Below are positions 1 through 9,617 of a DNA stretch of 64,000 nucleotides, one piece after another. Source of the DNA: Mycolicibacterium boenickei (GTDB taxonomy: Bacteria > Actinomycetota > Actinomycetes > Mycobacteriales > Mycobacteriaceae); assembly GCF_010731295.1 (NCBI RefSeq), contig NZ_AP022579.1, positions 6,386,001-6,450,000 of the forward strand, in the 5' to 3' direction. The translations under genes were made by a program, and so were the position numbers. The notes under the pieces were generated by a model that was not told the origin of the DNA, did no database searches, and was given only the letters and a program-made list of their open reading frames with translations. The first letter of the stretch is position 1. Each line of letters starts with the position of its first letter.

Positions 1-122
1 AACATCACGTTGTCGGCCAGCTCATCGGTTTCGGCGAACCCGGCGTAGTAGTCGGCACCGATCGGGTCGCCGGGCAGATAGGTGGAGACGTCGACGAGGC
101 TGACGGGAGTCTGGTCAGGCAT
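1..122 (-). CDS. 3-oxoacyl-ACP synthase III-like protein, N-terminal fragment (runs off window)
   Basis: Only the first 40 codons are present; the gene starts with ATG at 120-122 and continues beyond the left edge. The peptide begins MPDQTPVSLVDVSTYLPGD, which resembles the first strand and 'YLP' turn of FabH-like ketosynthases. It lies 9 bp downstream of the SRPBCC gene on the same strand, so the two and the thiamine-diphosphate enzyme before them probably form one operon. If the family call is right it would condense an acyl-CoA or acyl-ACP. The fragment is too short to show the catalytic Cys, so the assignment is tentative. Confidence 0.5.
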   Translation of the reverse strand, partial: MPDQTPVSLVDVSTYLPGDPIGADYYAGFAETDELADNVM

Positions 123-131
123 GACCGAACC

Positions 132-812
132 TCACTTCATCCAGGCCGGGGTGACCGGCAGGCCGTTGTGGTGGCGGTATTCGGCGATTGCCTTGAGATT
201 TCGCAGTTCCAGCAGGTGGCCGGGGCCGAACATGTCCCAGAAGTCACCCACCCAGACCGGCCGTGCCGGGGGCGCGGTCTCCGGGTAGGGGTTCTCGTCA
301 TAGAACGGATGGTGGCAATTCGTCCACAGCACAACCGATCCCGGCTTGTCCAGAACCACCTGCGCATCGACGATGCGCATCAGATAGATCATCCACAGGT
401 GCTTGCCCTGGTCCCAGGCGCAGTGGTAATCCACGGTGAGCGCGTCACGGTTGGCCACGGTGCGGGTGTAGATCTCGCTGCCCGGGCCGGACGGCCCGGC
501 ACCGAGCCGGTCGTGGGCCAGCCACAGCCCGGGCTCCTCGGTCGGGGTGAAACCGCGAAGGCTGTACGTCCACTCCTCGAGGCATCGGGTGTCGGACATG
601 TAGTCGAACAACTCGTCGGGTGGGCACTCGATGTAGTCGTTGACGGTGCAGTACTGGCCGAACACCTGGTCGTGCGGGTACACCGAGCGCATCATGTCCA
701 TGATGATCGGAGTGGCCTGCTCCTTCGGCGAGGTCTCGATCCGGATCAGTCCGTCCAGCGGGGTTCGGGTGGCCCGATGGGCCGTGATGTCTTCAAGCGC
801 GGGCAGTGACAT
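132..812 (-). CDS. SRPBCC (START/polyketide-cyclase fold) family protein
   Basis: A 226-residue soluble protein. The segment around residues 50-90 (VNDYIECPPDELFDYMSD, then a Trp-rich stretch) is typical of SRPBCC ligand-binding proteins, which form a deep hydrophobic pocket and act as cyclases, aromatases or lipid carriers. No catalytic residue can be named. Its start overlaps the end of the upstream thiamine-diphosphate enzyme gene by 20 bp, and the next gene follows 9 bp later, so co-translation is likely. Its role is inferred from context: a tailoring or cyclisation step on the product of the two neighbouring carbon-carbon-bond-forming enzymes. Family confidence is fair; the substrate is unknown. 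Confidence 0.6.
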   Translation of the reverse strand: MSLPALEDITAHRATRTPLDGLIRIETSPKEQATPIIMDMMRSVYPHDQVFGQYCTVNDYIECPPDELFDYMSDTRCLEEWTYSLRGFTPTEEPGLWLAHDRLGAGPSGPGSEIYTRTVANRDALTVDYHCAWDQGKHLWMIYLMRIVDAQVVLDKPGSVVLWTNCHHPFYDENPYPETAPPARPVWVGDFWDMFGPGHLLELRNLKAIAEYRHHNGLPVTPAWMK

Positions 813-2538
813 GGGACCTGTTCTCCTCTGAGGTGGAAGGTGTGCTGTCTGTGGTGGCGAGAAATGCTGCGAACGGCGGGATTTCGTCGGCCGAACATTC
901 GATGCTCAGTACCGACGGGCCGTCGGTGTCCAGTGCCATGCCGAGCGCCCGGGGCAGCTGGCGGAACTCGGTGACGTCGTACGCCGGCAGTCCGGGGAAC
1001 ATGGCCGCCAGCCCGGCACCCAGCCGGCTCGGGCCGAACCTGTTGTAGGAGTAGCGATCGTCGTAGAACAGCTGCTCCCGCGTCACGCACATGGCATGGG
1101 CATGGTTGTCGAACAGGACGAAGGTGATCGGCAGCCGGTACTGCATCGCGGTGTGAATCTCCATGCCGTGCATGAAGAACGAGCCGTCCCCGGCAATCAC
1201 CGCGGTACGCCTCGGGCGGCCGGACGCGGTGGCGGCAGAAGCCCGGTGAAACGTCATCCCGATACCCGCGCCGAAGCTGTAACCCATGCCGCCCATACCC
1301 AGCGCGACCATGAAACGGCCGTCCCGGCGGGCAGGCAGATAGTGGATGGCCGACGCCCCGACGTTGCCCGCGTCGACGACGATGTCGGTGCCGTCGGGCA
1401 GGGCGCCGTCGAGTACGGCCATCGCGTCGCGGTACCTGATGCCCGGGCCGTCGTGGGCCGGTGGACGCAGTTCGGTTCGCGGTGCCGTATCCGGCACCCG
1501 CACCTGAGCCGGACGGCCGGCCCCGGACAGGGCCCGGACCAGCTGTGTCAGCGACACCCGCAGATCGTCTGAGTGCAGGTGGGTGCACGGCAGATAGGGC
1601 ACCTGGGCGCCGATCGAGTAGGTCGGCACCGGCCCCAGCGACTCGTCGAGGCCGGCCCGGGCGGTCACCGTCAGGCGGGTGCCGACGATCAGGCACAACG
1701 CGCTCTGCGCCGCGGCAGCGGACACCCCGGGATGGCCCATCACACCGGATACCCCCAGTGCGGAGGACGAGCCGAATCCGGGGGTGCCCGCCACGTCCTT
1801 GGCATCGGGCACCGTGGCCACCCGCGCCCGCAGGGTGGCTCGCAGGCGTTCCAGTTCGCCTCTGGCGTCGTCGCGGGCCACCTGCTCACCGGCGATGATC
1901 GTGATCGGGCCGTCGACACCGCGCAGCGCCTGCTCGAGCACTCCGAGATCGGCATGTCGGGCCGCCGTCCCGGTGGCATGAACCCGGCCGTTGCCTGCCC
2001 CGGGCTCCCCCAGATCCGCCTGCTGAATGTTCTTGGGCAGCAACAACACCGCCGGTCCACCGGTGCGCGCGGCGGCCAGCGCCTCCGGGAGCGCGGTAAC
2101 GATGTCTGCCGGCGCCAGCAGCCTGCGGCAGTACAGCGAGACCGCCGAGAACAGCGCGTGCCCGTCCAGGCTTCCGTTGTCCCCGCTGGTGTCCTGGAAG
2201 GCCCCGCGCCCGTCGAGCGTGGTCGGGGCCTGCCCGATCAGCGCCAGCACGGGAACGCGGCTGGCCAGCGATTCCGCCAGCCCGGGGACGGTGTTCAGGC
2301 AACCGCCACCGGAGGTTGCCGCCACCACCCCGATCCCGCCGCCGCTGCGGCTGTATCCGTCCGCCATTGTGGCAGCGGAGAATTCGTGTTTGGCCAGCAC
2401 CGCGGTGATGTCGTCGCGGAAGTGCGCCGCGTCGTAGAGGTCCTCGATATTGGCACCGTCCACGCCGAAGATGTGCGTGACCCCGTTCGCGGCCAGCTGG
2501 CCGACGATGTGGTCCACCACCCTGTGCGCCTTGACCAT
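793..2538 (-). CDS. Thiamine-diphosphate-dependent enzyme, acetolactate-synthase-like
   Basis: A 581-residue protein with the three-domain layout of the IlvB/POX family. The N-terminal pyrimidine-binding domain has the conserved Glu in 'AKHEFSAATMADGY' (about residue 50). A central domain follows, then a C-terminal pyrophosphate-binding domain with the GDG...DN metal motif (GDGSFF near residue 447, FDNHAHAM about 25 residues later). Such enzymes decarboxylate 2-oxo acids and transfer the acyl carbanion. No regulatory subunit gene is adjacent and the partners are a SRPBCC protein and a ketosynthase-like gene, so this is probably not the housekeeping acetolactate synthase but an acyloin-type enzyme of secondary metabolism (inference). 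First gene of its operon. Confidence 0.75.
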   Translation of the reverse strand: MVKAHRVVDHIVGQLAANGVTHIFGVDGANIEDLYDAAHFRDDITAVLAKHEFSAATMADGYSRSGGGIGVVAATSGGGCLNTVPGLAESLASRVPVLALIGQAPTTLDGRGAFQDTSGDNGSLDGHALFSAVSLYCRRLLAPADIVTALPEALAAARTGGPAVLLLPKNIQQADLGEPGAGNGRVHATGTAARHADLGVLEQALRGVDGPITIIAGEQVARDDARGELERLRATLRARVATVPDAKDVAGTPGFGSSSALGVSGVMGHPGVSAAAAQSALCLIVGTRLTVTARAGLDESLGPVPTYSIGAQVPYLPCTHLHSDDLRVSLTQLVRALSGAGRPAQVRVPDTAPRTELRPPAHDGPGIRYRDAMAVLDGALPDGTDIVVDAGNVGASAIHYLPARRDGRFMVALGMGGMGYSFGAGIGMTFHRASAATASGRPRRTAVIAGDGSFFMHGMEIHTAMQYRLPITFVLFDNHAHAMCVTREQLFYDDRYSYNRFGPSRLGAGLAAMFPGLPAYDVTEFRQLPRALGMALDTDGPSVLSIECSADEIPPFAAFLATTDSTPSTSEENRSHVTARA

Positions 2539-2731
2539 GTGTCACCTACTTCCGTGCTCTGCCAGTGACACGACCCGCGGGCGGGCTCGGTTCACCGTGC
2601 CGGCGGATTGGTGCGAACTCCCCGCGATCTCACAGGCAACGCCACGATCACGACCATCGCGATCTTGGGCATAGTGGATGACGGGGTCGCTCTCACCGGC
2701 GACCGCGAGACCCCGCGATCGGAGGCATCAG

Positions 2732-3394
2732 ATGACACAGCCCTACCTGGATTGGGACGCCGCGTACCGGCAGGACACCCCGCCGCCGTGGAGCATCGGA
2801 GAACCACAGCCTGAGCTCGCCCGCGTGATCGAGCAGGGCAAGGTGCACGGCGAAGTCCTCGACTCGGGCTGCGGACACGCGGCGTTGTCGCTGGCGCTGG
2901 CCGCACAGGGGTACACCGTGGTGGGGCTCGATGCCAGCGCCACGGCGGTGGCCGAGGCGGCCGCGACGGCTGCCGAACGTGGCCTGACCACAGCGACTTT
3001 CGCCCAGGCCGACATGACCGACTTCGGTGGTTACGACGGCCGCTTCGACACCGTGCTGGACAGTGGCCTGCTCCACGCCCTGCCGATCGACGGGCGCCAG
3101 GCGTACGTGCGGGCGATCCACCGCGCGTCGGCGCCGGGAGCGGCGCTGTTCATCCTGGCCTTTGCGGCCCGACCGTTCGGGGACAGCGCCCCGGGACCGA
3201 GCGGCTTCACCGCCGACGAGTTACGCGACACCGTCGCCACCTGCTGGACCGTCGACGAGGTGCGGCCGGCCAAGCTGTACGGCAACGACACCCCCGCGGC
3301 CGGCGGGCCTGCGGCGCTACCCGGTGTGGAGCGGGACGGTGCCGGGCACATCACCATGCCCGGCTTCCTGCTGAGCGCCCACAAAGCCGGCTGA
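2732..3394 (+). CDS. Class I SAM-dependent methyltransferase
   Basis: I chose the ATG at 2732 (220 residues) because GGAGGC sits at 2721-2726, six bases before it; an upstream in-frame start would add 18 unlike residues. Motif I is VLDSGCGHAALSLALA (about residues 42-57), followed by the acidic strand end GLDAS and 'FDTVLDSGLLH', the usual Rossmann-fold methyltransferase pattern. The family includes small-molecule and thiol methyltransferases; the target cannot be read from sequence. It stands alone, divergent from the thiamine-diphosphate enzyme and convergent with rslA 10 bp downstream. Confidence 0.8.
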   Translation: MTQPYLDWDAAYRQDTPPPWSIGEPQPELARVIEQGKVHGEVLDSGCGHAALSLALAAQGYTVVGLDASATAVAEAAATAAERGLTTATFAQADMTDFGGYDGRFDTVLDSGLLHALPIDGRQAYVRAIHRASAPGAALFILAFAARPFGDSAPGPSGFTADELRDTVATCWTVDEVRPAKLYGNDTPAAGGPAALPGVERDGAGHITMPGFLLSAHKAG

Positions 3395-3404
3395 GCGCGC
3401 TGCC

Positions 3405-4139
3405 TCAGAGCTGCTTTTCCAGCAGCACCTTGCCGTCCGGGGACGTAACCAGTTGCACCGCAGCGATATCCGCCTTCGGCATCTGGGTATTGCCGCTCGG
3501 CAGCGCGGTGGCGCCGGACAACCCGAGCCACGTCGCGATCTCGTTGCGGCTGCCGTCCCGGCCGATCACCACCATGCCCAGGTTCTGCGGGGGCGCATCC
3601 TGCTTGCCCCAGCTTCCGTAACTGCAGGCCATGTCGATCCGGGTGCCCCAGGAGTAACTGGTCATCGCGATGCTGGCGTTGATGGGTGTGTCGGAGACCT
3701 TGTTCATCGCCAGCATCTCCGCGCTCTGCTGCTCGGTGCCGCTGTGCAGGCCGAACACCTCGGGTCGGATCCCGATCACCACACCGACGGCCAGCAGCGC
3801 CGCGGCCAGGCCGACAGCTGCCGTGGTCACCCAGCGCGAACGCCGCCGCCCCCAGCTCACCTTCGCCAGCACAGACTGCAGCACCTCCGGCCGCAGCGGC
3901 GGATCGGGCTGTTCGGATTCGAGGGCCAGCACGTCGTCGAGGTTGAGCATGGCCAACAACGCCGGCATTCCGGTCAACTCGGCGACCGCGGCACGGCACT
4001 GCGGGCAACCGTCCAGATGGGCCTCATACTCGCGGCGCTCGCTGCTTTCCAGCGATCCCAGCACGTAGGCCGCATCCCAGGTCCGGTAACGGTCGGATTC
4101 CACCGGGTCAGGGATGTGGGGTACACCGAACTGTGTCAT
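3405..4139 (-). CDS. rslA: Anti-sigma-L factor, zinc-containing membrane protein
   Basis: A 244-residue single-pass membrane protein. The cytoplasmic N-terminal part has the ZAS motif HLDGCPQC (His41, Cys45, Cys48), which binds zinc and holds the sigma factor in this family. One transmembrane helix follows at about residues 107-127 (TTAAVGLAAALLAVGVVIGI) and then an extracytoplasmic domain with one Cys in 'DMACSYG'. Its ATG overlaps the sigL stop (ATGA), the usual sigma/anti-sigma coupling. Position beside sigL-map-adk-secY matches RslA (Rv0736) of M. tuberculosis. Oxidation of the zinc Cys pair is the expected release signal (family knowledge). Confidence 0.9.
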   Translation of the reverse strand: MTQFGVPHIPDPVESDRYRTWDAAYVLGSLESSERREYEAHLDGCPQCRAAVAELTGMPALLAMLNLDDVLALESEQPDPPLRPEVLQSVLAKVSWGRRRSRWVTTAAVGLAAALLAVGVVIGIRPEVFGLHSGTEQQSAEMLAMNKVSDTPINASIAMTSYSWGTRIDMACSYGSWGKQDAPPQNLGMVVIGRDGSRNEIATWLGLSGATALPSGNTQMPKADIAAVQLVTSPDGKVLLEKQL

Positions 4140-4663
4140 CGTGTCACCCCCATCTCTTGCAAGTTCAGTCGTAATGCGCGTACCGCGTAGTGCAGCCGTG
4201 ATTTCACGGTGCCCTCGGGTATCTGAAGGTCGTCGGCGATCTGCCCGGTGGTCCAGCCCTGGTAGTAGGCCCGGCGGACCACGGCCCGGTGTTCGTCGGA
4301 GAGTTGGCTCAGTGCCGTACTCAGCAGAATTCGATCCAAGGCGTTGTCCACCTGGTCGGGGGTGGCAGCTGCCCCGCCGTGGTCTGCCACCTGTTCGGGA
4401 TCGGGTACCCCGGTTTCATTGCGGAACCGGGCACTTCGGCGTTCATCGATGATCATATTGCGCGCCACGGTGAACAACCAGGCTCGTGCCGATCGATCGG
4501 TGTCGGCGGTGACGTCGGGGTGACGCCACGCACGCAGCAGCGTCTCCTGCACCACGTCCTCGGCCCGGGCCCGGTCACCCGTGAGCCGCAGGGCGTAGCG
4601 CCACAGCGCGGCAGCATGCTCGTCGTAGAGCACCCGCATCATGGCGGCCTCCGGATCATCCAT
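4136..4663 (-). CDS. sigL: ECF RNA polymerase sigma factor SigL
   Basis: A 175-residue ECF sigma factor with region 2 (LYDEHAAALWRYALRLTGD, then AEDVVQETLLRAWRHP) and region 4 (LSDEHRAVVRRAYYQGW and a helix-turn-helix GQIADDLQIPEGTVKSRL). It overlaps rslA by 4 bp, so the sigma and anti-sigma factors are made together. A promoter matching the SigL consensus lies just upstream (4681-4708), implying autoregulation. GGAGG precedes the start. The location next to map, adk and secY agrees with Rv0735. In M. tuberculosis SigL controls envelope-lipid and exported redox-protein genes. Confidence 0.93.
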   Translation of the reverse strand: MDDPEAAMMRVLYDEHAAALWRYALRLTGDRARAEDVVQETLLRAWRHPDVTADTDRSARAWLFTVARNMIIDERRSARFRNETGVPDPEQVADHGGAAATPDQVDNALDRILLSTALSQLSDEHRAVVRRAYYQGWTTGQIADDLQIPEGTVKSRLHYAVRALRLNLQEMGVTR

Positions 4664-4680
4664 TCCCTACCTCCGTCTGT

Positions 4681-4708
4681 GATACGACGTTGGTGGCGAT
4701 CCGGTTCA
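4681..4708 (-). promoter_or_regulatory. SigL-type autoregulatory promoter of sigL-rslA
   Basis: On the minus strand a TGAACC box (plus 4703-4708) is followed after 16 bp by CGTATC (plus 4681-4686). This matches the SigL consensus I recall, TGAACC with a downstream CGT element. Transcription would start about 11 bp before the sigL ATG, leaving just enough leader for the GGAGG ribosome-binding site. Confidence 0.7.
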
Positions 4709-4777
4709 ATTACTACCTTTGCGCGCAGCCGGGCACCAGAGTCGGCCCGTGATTCAGGTAGTGATTGCTGGCGTCAA

Positions 4778-5575
4778 TTACTGGGTGAGGATTCGCGGGC
4801 CGTCTTCGGTGACGGCGACGGTGTGCTCCCAGTGCGCGGCGCGGGTGCCGTCGGCAGTGACGACGGTCCACTCGTCGTCGAGGATCTTCGTCTCGGTGGT
4901 CCCCAGGGTGAGCATGGGTTCGATGGCCAGTACCGAGCCCGGCTCGAGGTACGGGCCGCGCCCGGGCGAACCCTCGTTCGGCAGGAACGGATCCATGTGC
5001 ATCTGCCTGCCGATGCCGTGGCCGCCGTAGCCGTCGACGATCCCGTACTTGCGGTCGTGGCGGGCCTCGGCCGCGTGGGTCTCGACCTCGATCGCGTGGG
5101 AGACGTCGGTCAGCCGATTTCCGGGCAGCATCGCCGCGATGCCGGCCTCCATGGCCGATTTCGTTGCGGCAGAAAGGGCTTCGTCAGCTGCGATCAGCGC
5201 ACCGATCCCGAACGTGACGGCCGAGTCACCGTGCCACCCGTCGACGATCGCGCCGCAGTCGATGGACACCAGATCTCCGGCGGCCAGTTTCTCGCCGGCC
5301 GACGGAATGCCGTGCACCACACGGTCGTTCACGGACGCGCAGATGCTGGCGGGGAATCCGTGGTAGCCGAGGAACGACGGTGTACCGCCACCGTCACGGA
5401 TGACGGATTCGGCGATCTGATCCAGTTCGAGCGTGGACACCCCCGGCGCGGCGGCAGCGCGCACGGCCCGAAGCGCCGAGGCGACCAGCGCCCCGGCCAC
5501 GGCCATCGCGTCCAACTCTCCGGCGCTGCGCTGCGCAACGACCTTGCGCTTGCGCAACCCCGGCAATCTGATCAC
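4778..5575 (-). CDS. map: Methionine aminopeptidase, type I
   Basis: A 265-residue cytosolic metalloenzyme that removes the initiator Met from new proteins. The metal ligands are visible: Asp in '[17 protein letters not shown]' (two Asp), His in 'YGGHGIG', Glu in 'LAIEPM' and Glu in 'WEHTVAVTE'. It is the short form without an N-terminal SH3-binding extension, corresponding to mapA (Rv0734) beside adk. It overlaps adk by 4 bp (5572-5575), so secY-adk-map is one translational unit. A 114-bp gap with its own promoter separates it from sigL. Confidence 0.95.
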   Translation of the reverse strand: MIRLPGLRKRKVVAQRSAGELDAMAVAGALVASALRAVRAAAAPGVSTLELDQIAESVIRDGGGTPSFLGYHGFPASICASVNDRVVHGIPSAGEKLAAGDLVSIDCGAIVDGWHGDSAVTFGIGALIAADEALSAATKSAMEAGIAAMLPGNRLTDVSHAIEVETHAAEARHDRKYGIVDGYGGHGIGRQMHMDPFLPNEGSPGRGPYLEPGSVLAIEPMLTLGTTETKILDDEWTVVTADGTRAAHWEHTVAVTEDGPRILTQ

Positions 5576-6117
5576 TTACCCAGTGCGTGCAATGCGCGGG
5601 CGAACACCTCGTCGAGGGCGCCCACCGCATCCACGGTCTTCAGGTCGTCGCGGTAGTACTCCAGCAGCGGCTCGGTCTCGTCGCGGTAGACCTTCATGCG
5701 GTTGCGGATGACCTCGTCGGTGTCGTCGGCACGGCCGCGACCCTTGAGGCGGGTCAACAACTCGTCCTCGGAGACCTGGAACTCCACCACGGCATCGAGC
5801 TTGGTGTTGCGGGCGGCAAGCATGTCCTTGAGTGCGCCGGCCTGCTCGACCGAACGCGGGTACCCGTCGAGGATGAATCCGTCGGCGGCGTCGGCCTGAT
5901 CGATGCGGTCCTCGACCAGACGGTTCGTCAGTTCGGCGGGCACCAGATCGCCGGCGTCCAGGTAGCGCTTGGCTTCCAGTCCGAGCGGAGTGCCGTCACC
6001 GATGTTCTTGCGGAACAGATCCCCGGTGGAGATTTGCGGGATGCCGAGCTTCTCGGACAGCTTCTCTGCCTGCGTGCCTTTGCCCGCACCGGGCGGTCCG
6101 AGTAGAACGACTCTCAC
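5572..6117 (-). CDS. adk: Adenylate kinase
   Basis: A 181-residue enzyme for ATP + AMP to 2 ADP. The P-loop is [10 protein letters not shown] at residues 7-16 and the AMP-binding segment is 'STGDLFR'. The LID region is reduced to '[10 protein letters not shown]', the short form without zinc-binding Cys that is usual in mycobacteria. It overlaps secY by 4 bp at its start and map by 4 bp at its end. The secY-adk-map order is conserved across bacteria and couples protein-export and translation genes. Confidence 0.97.
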   Translation of the reverse strand: MRVVLLGPPGAGKGTQAEKLSEKLGIPQISTGDLFRKNIGDGTPLGLEAKRYLDAGDLVPAELTNRLVEDRIDQADAADGFILDGYPRSVEQAGALKDMLAARNTKLDAVVEFQVSEDELLTRLKGRGRADDTDEVIRNRMKVYRDETEPLLEYYRDDLKTVDAVGALDEVFARALHALGK

Positions 6118-7439
6118 TTCAGGAACCCTTCGTAGTTACGTTGCATGAGCTGGCTCTCGATCTGTTTGACGGTGTCCAAGCCGACGCCGATCATGATCAG
6201 AACCGCGGTCCCGCCGAACGGCAGATTCTGTACCGAGCCGGTGTTGCCGATCTGCAGGAACAGGTTGGGCAGAACGGCGATGGTACCGAGGTAGATCGAG
6301 CCGGGGAGGGTGATCCGGCTGAGCACGTACCGCAGGTAGTCCGCGGTCGGCTTGCCGGGCCGGATGCCCGGGATGAATCCACCGAACTTCTTCATCTCGT
6401 CGGCGCGCTCGTCCGGGTTGAAGGTGATCGACACGTAGAAGTACGTGAAGAACACGATCAGTCCGAAGTAGATCGCGATGTAAACCGGATCGGCGGGATT
6501 CGTCAGGTAGTCGGCGACGAACTTGTCCCACCAACTGTTGCCCGGATTGGCGCTACCGCTCTGGATCAGCTGCGTGATCAGGTGCGGGATGTAGATCAGC
6601 GACGACGCGAAGATCACCGGGATGACGCCGGCCTGGTTGACCTTGAGCGGCAGGTAGGTGGAGGTGCCGCCGTACATCTTGCGGCCCACCATGCGCTTGG
6701 CGTACTGGACCGGGATGCGGCGCTGGCCCTGCTCGACGAACACCACGCCGACGATGATGAGCAGCGTCGCGGCAACCACCGCGGTGAACACCAGGCCGCC
6801 GCGGCTCTCCAGGATGGTCTGGCCCTCGGACGGGATGCGGGCCGCGATGCCGGCGAAGATCAGCAGGGACATGCCGTTGCCGATGCCGCGCTCGGTGATC
6901 AGCTCGCCCATCCACATCACCAGCGCAGCGCCTGCCGTCATCACCAGCACGATGACGATCAGCCCGAAGACCGAGGTGTCCTGGATGATGTCGAGGCTGC
7001 AGCCCTGCAGCAGGCCGCCGTTGGCGGCGAGCGCCACGATGCTGGTGGCCTGCAGAATGGCCAGCGCGATCGACAGATAACGCGTGTACTGCGTCATCTT
7101 GGCCTGACCGGCCTGGCCCTCCTTCTGCAGTTGTTCGAAGCGCGGGATCACCACGACCAGCAGCTGCACGATGATGCTGGCGGTGATGTAGGGCATGACG
7201 CCCACCGCGAAGACGGTCAGCTGCAGCAGTGCGCCACCTGAGAACAGGTTGATCAACGAGTAGATCTGCGCCGAATCTCCGCCGCTGACCTGCTCGATGC
7301 ACTTCTGGACGTTCGGGTAGTTAACCCCTGGAGACGGGATCGACGCGCCGGCCCGGTACAGGATCACCAGGCCCAACGTGAACAGGATCTTACGTCTGAG
7401 GTCGGCCGTCCGCAGCGATGAGATGAAAGCCGAAAGCAC
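6114..7439 (-). CDS. secY: Preprotein translocase subunit SecY
   Basis: A 441-residue polytopic protein, the central pore of the Sec translocon, which carries unfolded proteins across the cytoplasmic membrane with SecE, SecG and SecA. About ten hydrophobic helices are visible, together with family landmarks such as '[12 protein letters not shown]' early on, '[15 protein letters not shown]' in the middle and '[17 protein letters not shown]' near the C-terminus. The start is GTG at 7437-7439 with GGAGGAAGA just upstream. It is the first gene of secY-adk-map; the next genes on its left overlap by 4 bp. No confident promoter was found in the 316-bp gap upstream. Confidence 0.97.
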   Translation of the reverse strand: MLSAFISSLRTADLRRKILFTLGLVILYRAGASIPSPGVNYPNVQKCIEQVSGGDSAQIYSLINLFSGGALLQLTVFAVGVMPYITASIIVQLLVVVIPRFEQLQKEGQAGQAKMTQYTRYLSIALAILQATSIVALAANGGLLQGCSLDIIQDTSVFGLIVIVLVMTAGAALVMWMGELITERGIGNGMSLLIFAGIAARIPSEGQTILESRGGLVFTAVVAATLLIIVGVVFVEQGQRRIPVQYAKRMVGRKMYGGTSTYLPLKVNQAGVIPVIFASSLIYIPHLITQLIQSGSANPGNSWWDKFVADYLTNPADPVYIAIYFGLIVFFTYFYVSITFNPDERADEMKKFGGFIPGIRPGKPTADYLRYVLSRITLPGSIYLGTIAVLPNLFLQIGNTGSVQNLPFGGTAVLIMIGVGLDTVKQIESQLMQRNYEGFLK

Positions 7440-7755
7440 TCTTCCTCCTGCGCAGCCGACCTCTCAGCGCGGCGTGCCAAATGGGGCTGGGTGGAGCCAG
7501 CGTCAATGGTCAAGTCATGTCCGGCCGCCCAGCAGGCGCGCAGCCTGCGGACTCAGCCGTCAAATCAGTCTACGAGAGTAACAGTTGTCCCGGAGAGGAC
7601 CCTCCATGCACCCGCGTCGGGGCCACCCGATCCGCCCGAGGATCCACCCCCAGCTGCGGAGCGGAGCTTCTCTTCAGAATCGGAGCGTACAGTCGGCGAC
7701 AGCTCATTACACCACCTAACTAACACGTTGATTCTGACTGAACAAAGGGGAATTC
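7440..7755. other. 316-bp divergent intergenic region, secY / methyltransferase
   Basis: The only gap above 300 bp. It must hold the promoters of secY (leftward) and of the methyltransferase array (rightward). I see the ribosome-binding sites at both edges (AGGAGGAAGA before secY; AAGGGG at 7745-7750 before the ATG at 7756) but no well-formed -35/-10 pair on either strand, no convincing small ORF and no strong inverted repeat. Confidence 0.6.
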
Positions 7756-8670
7756 ATGGCCCGGACCGCTGACGACTCATGGGATCTGGCGTCGAGCGTG
7801 GGTGCCACTGCGACCATGGTTGCGGCAGCACGTGCGATGGCCACCAATTCCGATGATCCGGTGATCGACGACCCCTTCGCCGCTCCCCTGGTGCGCGCCG
7901 TCGGGATGGACTTCTTCTCCAAACTGGCCGACGAGAACTTCACCACCGAGGGACTCGACGAAGAGGCGGCGACGGGCCTGATCCGGTTCGCCAACGGCAT
8001 GGCCGCGCGTACCCGGTTCTTCGACGACTTCTTCCTGACCGCATGCCGTGCCGGTATCCGGCAGGCGGTCATCCTGGCGGCCGGTCTGGACTCGCGGGCC
8101 TACCGGCTGCCGTGGCCGGACGGCACCGTCGTCTACGAGGTCGACCAGCCCGAGGTCATCGAGTTCAAGAGCGCCACCATGGCGAGCCTGGGCGCGGTGC
8201 CGACGACCGACCGCCGGACCGTGGCCATCGATCTGCGCTTCGACTGGCCCACGGCTCTGGCCGAGGCCGGGTTCGACGCGTCGGTGCCGACGGCCTGGAT
8301 CGCCGAGGGGTTGCTGGGGTACCTGCCGGGAGATGCGCAGGACCGTTTGCTCGACCAGGTCACGGCGCTCAGCGCGCCCGGCAGCCGCTTCGGTGTGGAA
8401 GGCGTGCCCGCGACCGAGACCAACGACGAGGAGTCCATCCGGGCCCGGATGCAGGAGTTCACCGACCGCTGGCGCGCCCACGGTCTTGACCTCGACCTCA
8501 ACGAGCTGATCTTCCTAGGCGACCGTGCCGACGTGACGACGTATCTGGAAGGGCATGCCTGGAAGACCACCGGCATCTCCTCCAACGATCTGCTGATCCG
8601 GACCGGCCTGCCGCCGGTCGAGGATGAGGCCCACGCCGCGTCGGTGCTCTATATCAACGCCGAGAAGTAG
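7756..8670 (+). CDS. SAM-dependent methyltransferase, Rv0731c/leucine-carboxyl-methyltransferase family (copy 1)
   Basis: A 304-residue protein with the family N-terminus [20 protein letters not shown] and the SAM-binding segment [19 protein letters not shown], followed by '[14 protein letters not shown]'. This is the mycobacterial family (PF04072 type) of putative O-methyltransferases, whose substrates are largely unknown. Start ATG 7756 has AAGGGG six bases upstream. It is the first of four head-to-tail paralogues separated by 8-18 bp, so they are probably co-transcribed. M. tuberculosis carries relatives (Rv0725c, Rv0726c, Rv0731c) at the same place between sppA and secY. Confidence 0.85.
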   Translation: MARTADDSWDLASSVGATATMVAAARAMATNSDDPVIDDPFAAPLVRAVGMDFFSKLADENFTTEGLDEEAATGLIRFANGMAARTRFFDDFFLTACRAGIRQAVILAAGLDSRAYRLPWPDGTVVYEVDQPEVIEFKSATMASLGAVPTTDRRTVAIDLRFDWPTALAEAGFDASVPTAWIAEGLLGYLPGDAQDRLLDQVTALSAPGSRFGVEGVPATETNDEESIRARMQEFTDRWRAHGLDLDLNELIFLGDRADVTTYLEGHAWKTTGISSNDLLIRTGLPPVEDEAHAASVLYINAEK

Positions 8671-8678
8671 GGAACACG

Positions 8679-9608
8679 ATGACACGGTCCGACACCGACA
8701 GCTGGGATCTGGCCTCCAGCGTGGGTGCGACGGCGACGATGGTCGCCGCGGCCCGCGCGATCGCGAGTGCCGAACCCGATCCGCTGATCAATGACCCCTA
8801 CGCGGCGGACCTGGTCCGCGCCGTCGGGGTGGAGTTCTTCACCAAGCTCGTCGACGGCGAGATCGCCCTCGACGGTGAGTTGGCCGCCGGCGCCGAGTTG
8901 ATGGTGGGCATCATGGCGGTGCGGACGAAGTTCTTCGACGACTTCTTCACCGCCGCCGGAGGCGGCAATTCCACAGAAGCCGCGACAGCGGACGGGGTCC
9001 GCCAGGCGGTGATCCTTGCCTCCGGTCTGGATTCGCGCGCATACCGGCTGCCCTGGCCCGACGGCACCGTGGTCTACGAACTCGACCAACCCGAGGTGAT
9101 CGGCGCCAAGACGGCCACCATGGCGCAGATCGGGGCCACCCCCACAGCCGAACGCCGCACCGTGGCCGTCGACCTGCGCGACGACTGGCCCGCGGCGCTG
9201 CGGGCGGCAGGGTTCGATCCGGCCGCGCCGAGCGCCTGGAGTGCCGAGGGCCTGCTGGCCTATCTGCCGCCGGAAGCCCAGGACCGGTTGTTCGACAACA
9301 TCACCGCGCTCAGCGCGCCGGGGAGCAGACTGGCGACCGAGTTCCATCCCGACATCGCGGCGAACCTGCGCGAGCGCGGCAACCAGATGAGCGAGCAGTG
9401 GCGCAGGCACGGCCTCGACCTCGATCTGGCCAACCTCTGGTACGACGGCGAGCGGAATTCGGTCGTCGACTACCTCAACGACAGCGGTTGGTCGGTCACC
9501 GCCCGGCGGCGGCCCGAGTTGTTCGCCGAATACGGCCGCGCCTTCCCCGACAGTGAAGCGGCCACGCCGCAACGTAATTCGCAGGCTGTCATCGCAATAC
9601 GAGATTAG
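8679..9608 (+). CDS. SAM-dependent methyltransferase, Rv0731c family (copy 2)
   Basis: A 309-residue paralogue of the preceding gene, 8 bp downstream of it. It keeps [20 protein letters not shown] and [18 protein letters not shown]. It differs by an insertion of about ten residues ([13 protein letters not shown]) in the loop just before the SAM-binding strand, where the other copies have only a few residues. It ends in a Gln/Ser/Ala-rich tail unlike its neighbours. This points to diversification after tandem duplication. Substrate unknown. Confidence 0.85.
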   Translation: MTRSDTDSWDLASSVGATATMVAAARAIASAEPDPLINDPYAADLVRAVGVEFFTKLVDGEIALDGELAAGAELMVGIMAVRTKFFDDFFTAAGGGNSTEAATADGVRQAVILASGLDSRAYRLPWPDGTVVYELDQPEVIGAKTATMAQIGATPTAERRTVAVDLRDDWPAALRAAGFDPAAPSAWSAEGLLAYLPPEAQDRLFDNITALSAPGSRLATEFHPDIAANLRERGNQMSEQWRRHGLDLDLANLWYDGERNSVVDYLNDSGWSVTARRRPELFAEYGRAFPDSEAATPQRNSQAVIAIRD

Positions 9609-9617
9609 GAAAACACC

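Noticed and set aside
5572-6117. Adenylate kinase seemed truncated (181 residues, no zinc LID)
   Set aside because: This short form is the normal actinobacterial type; the P-loop and AMP site are complete.
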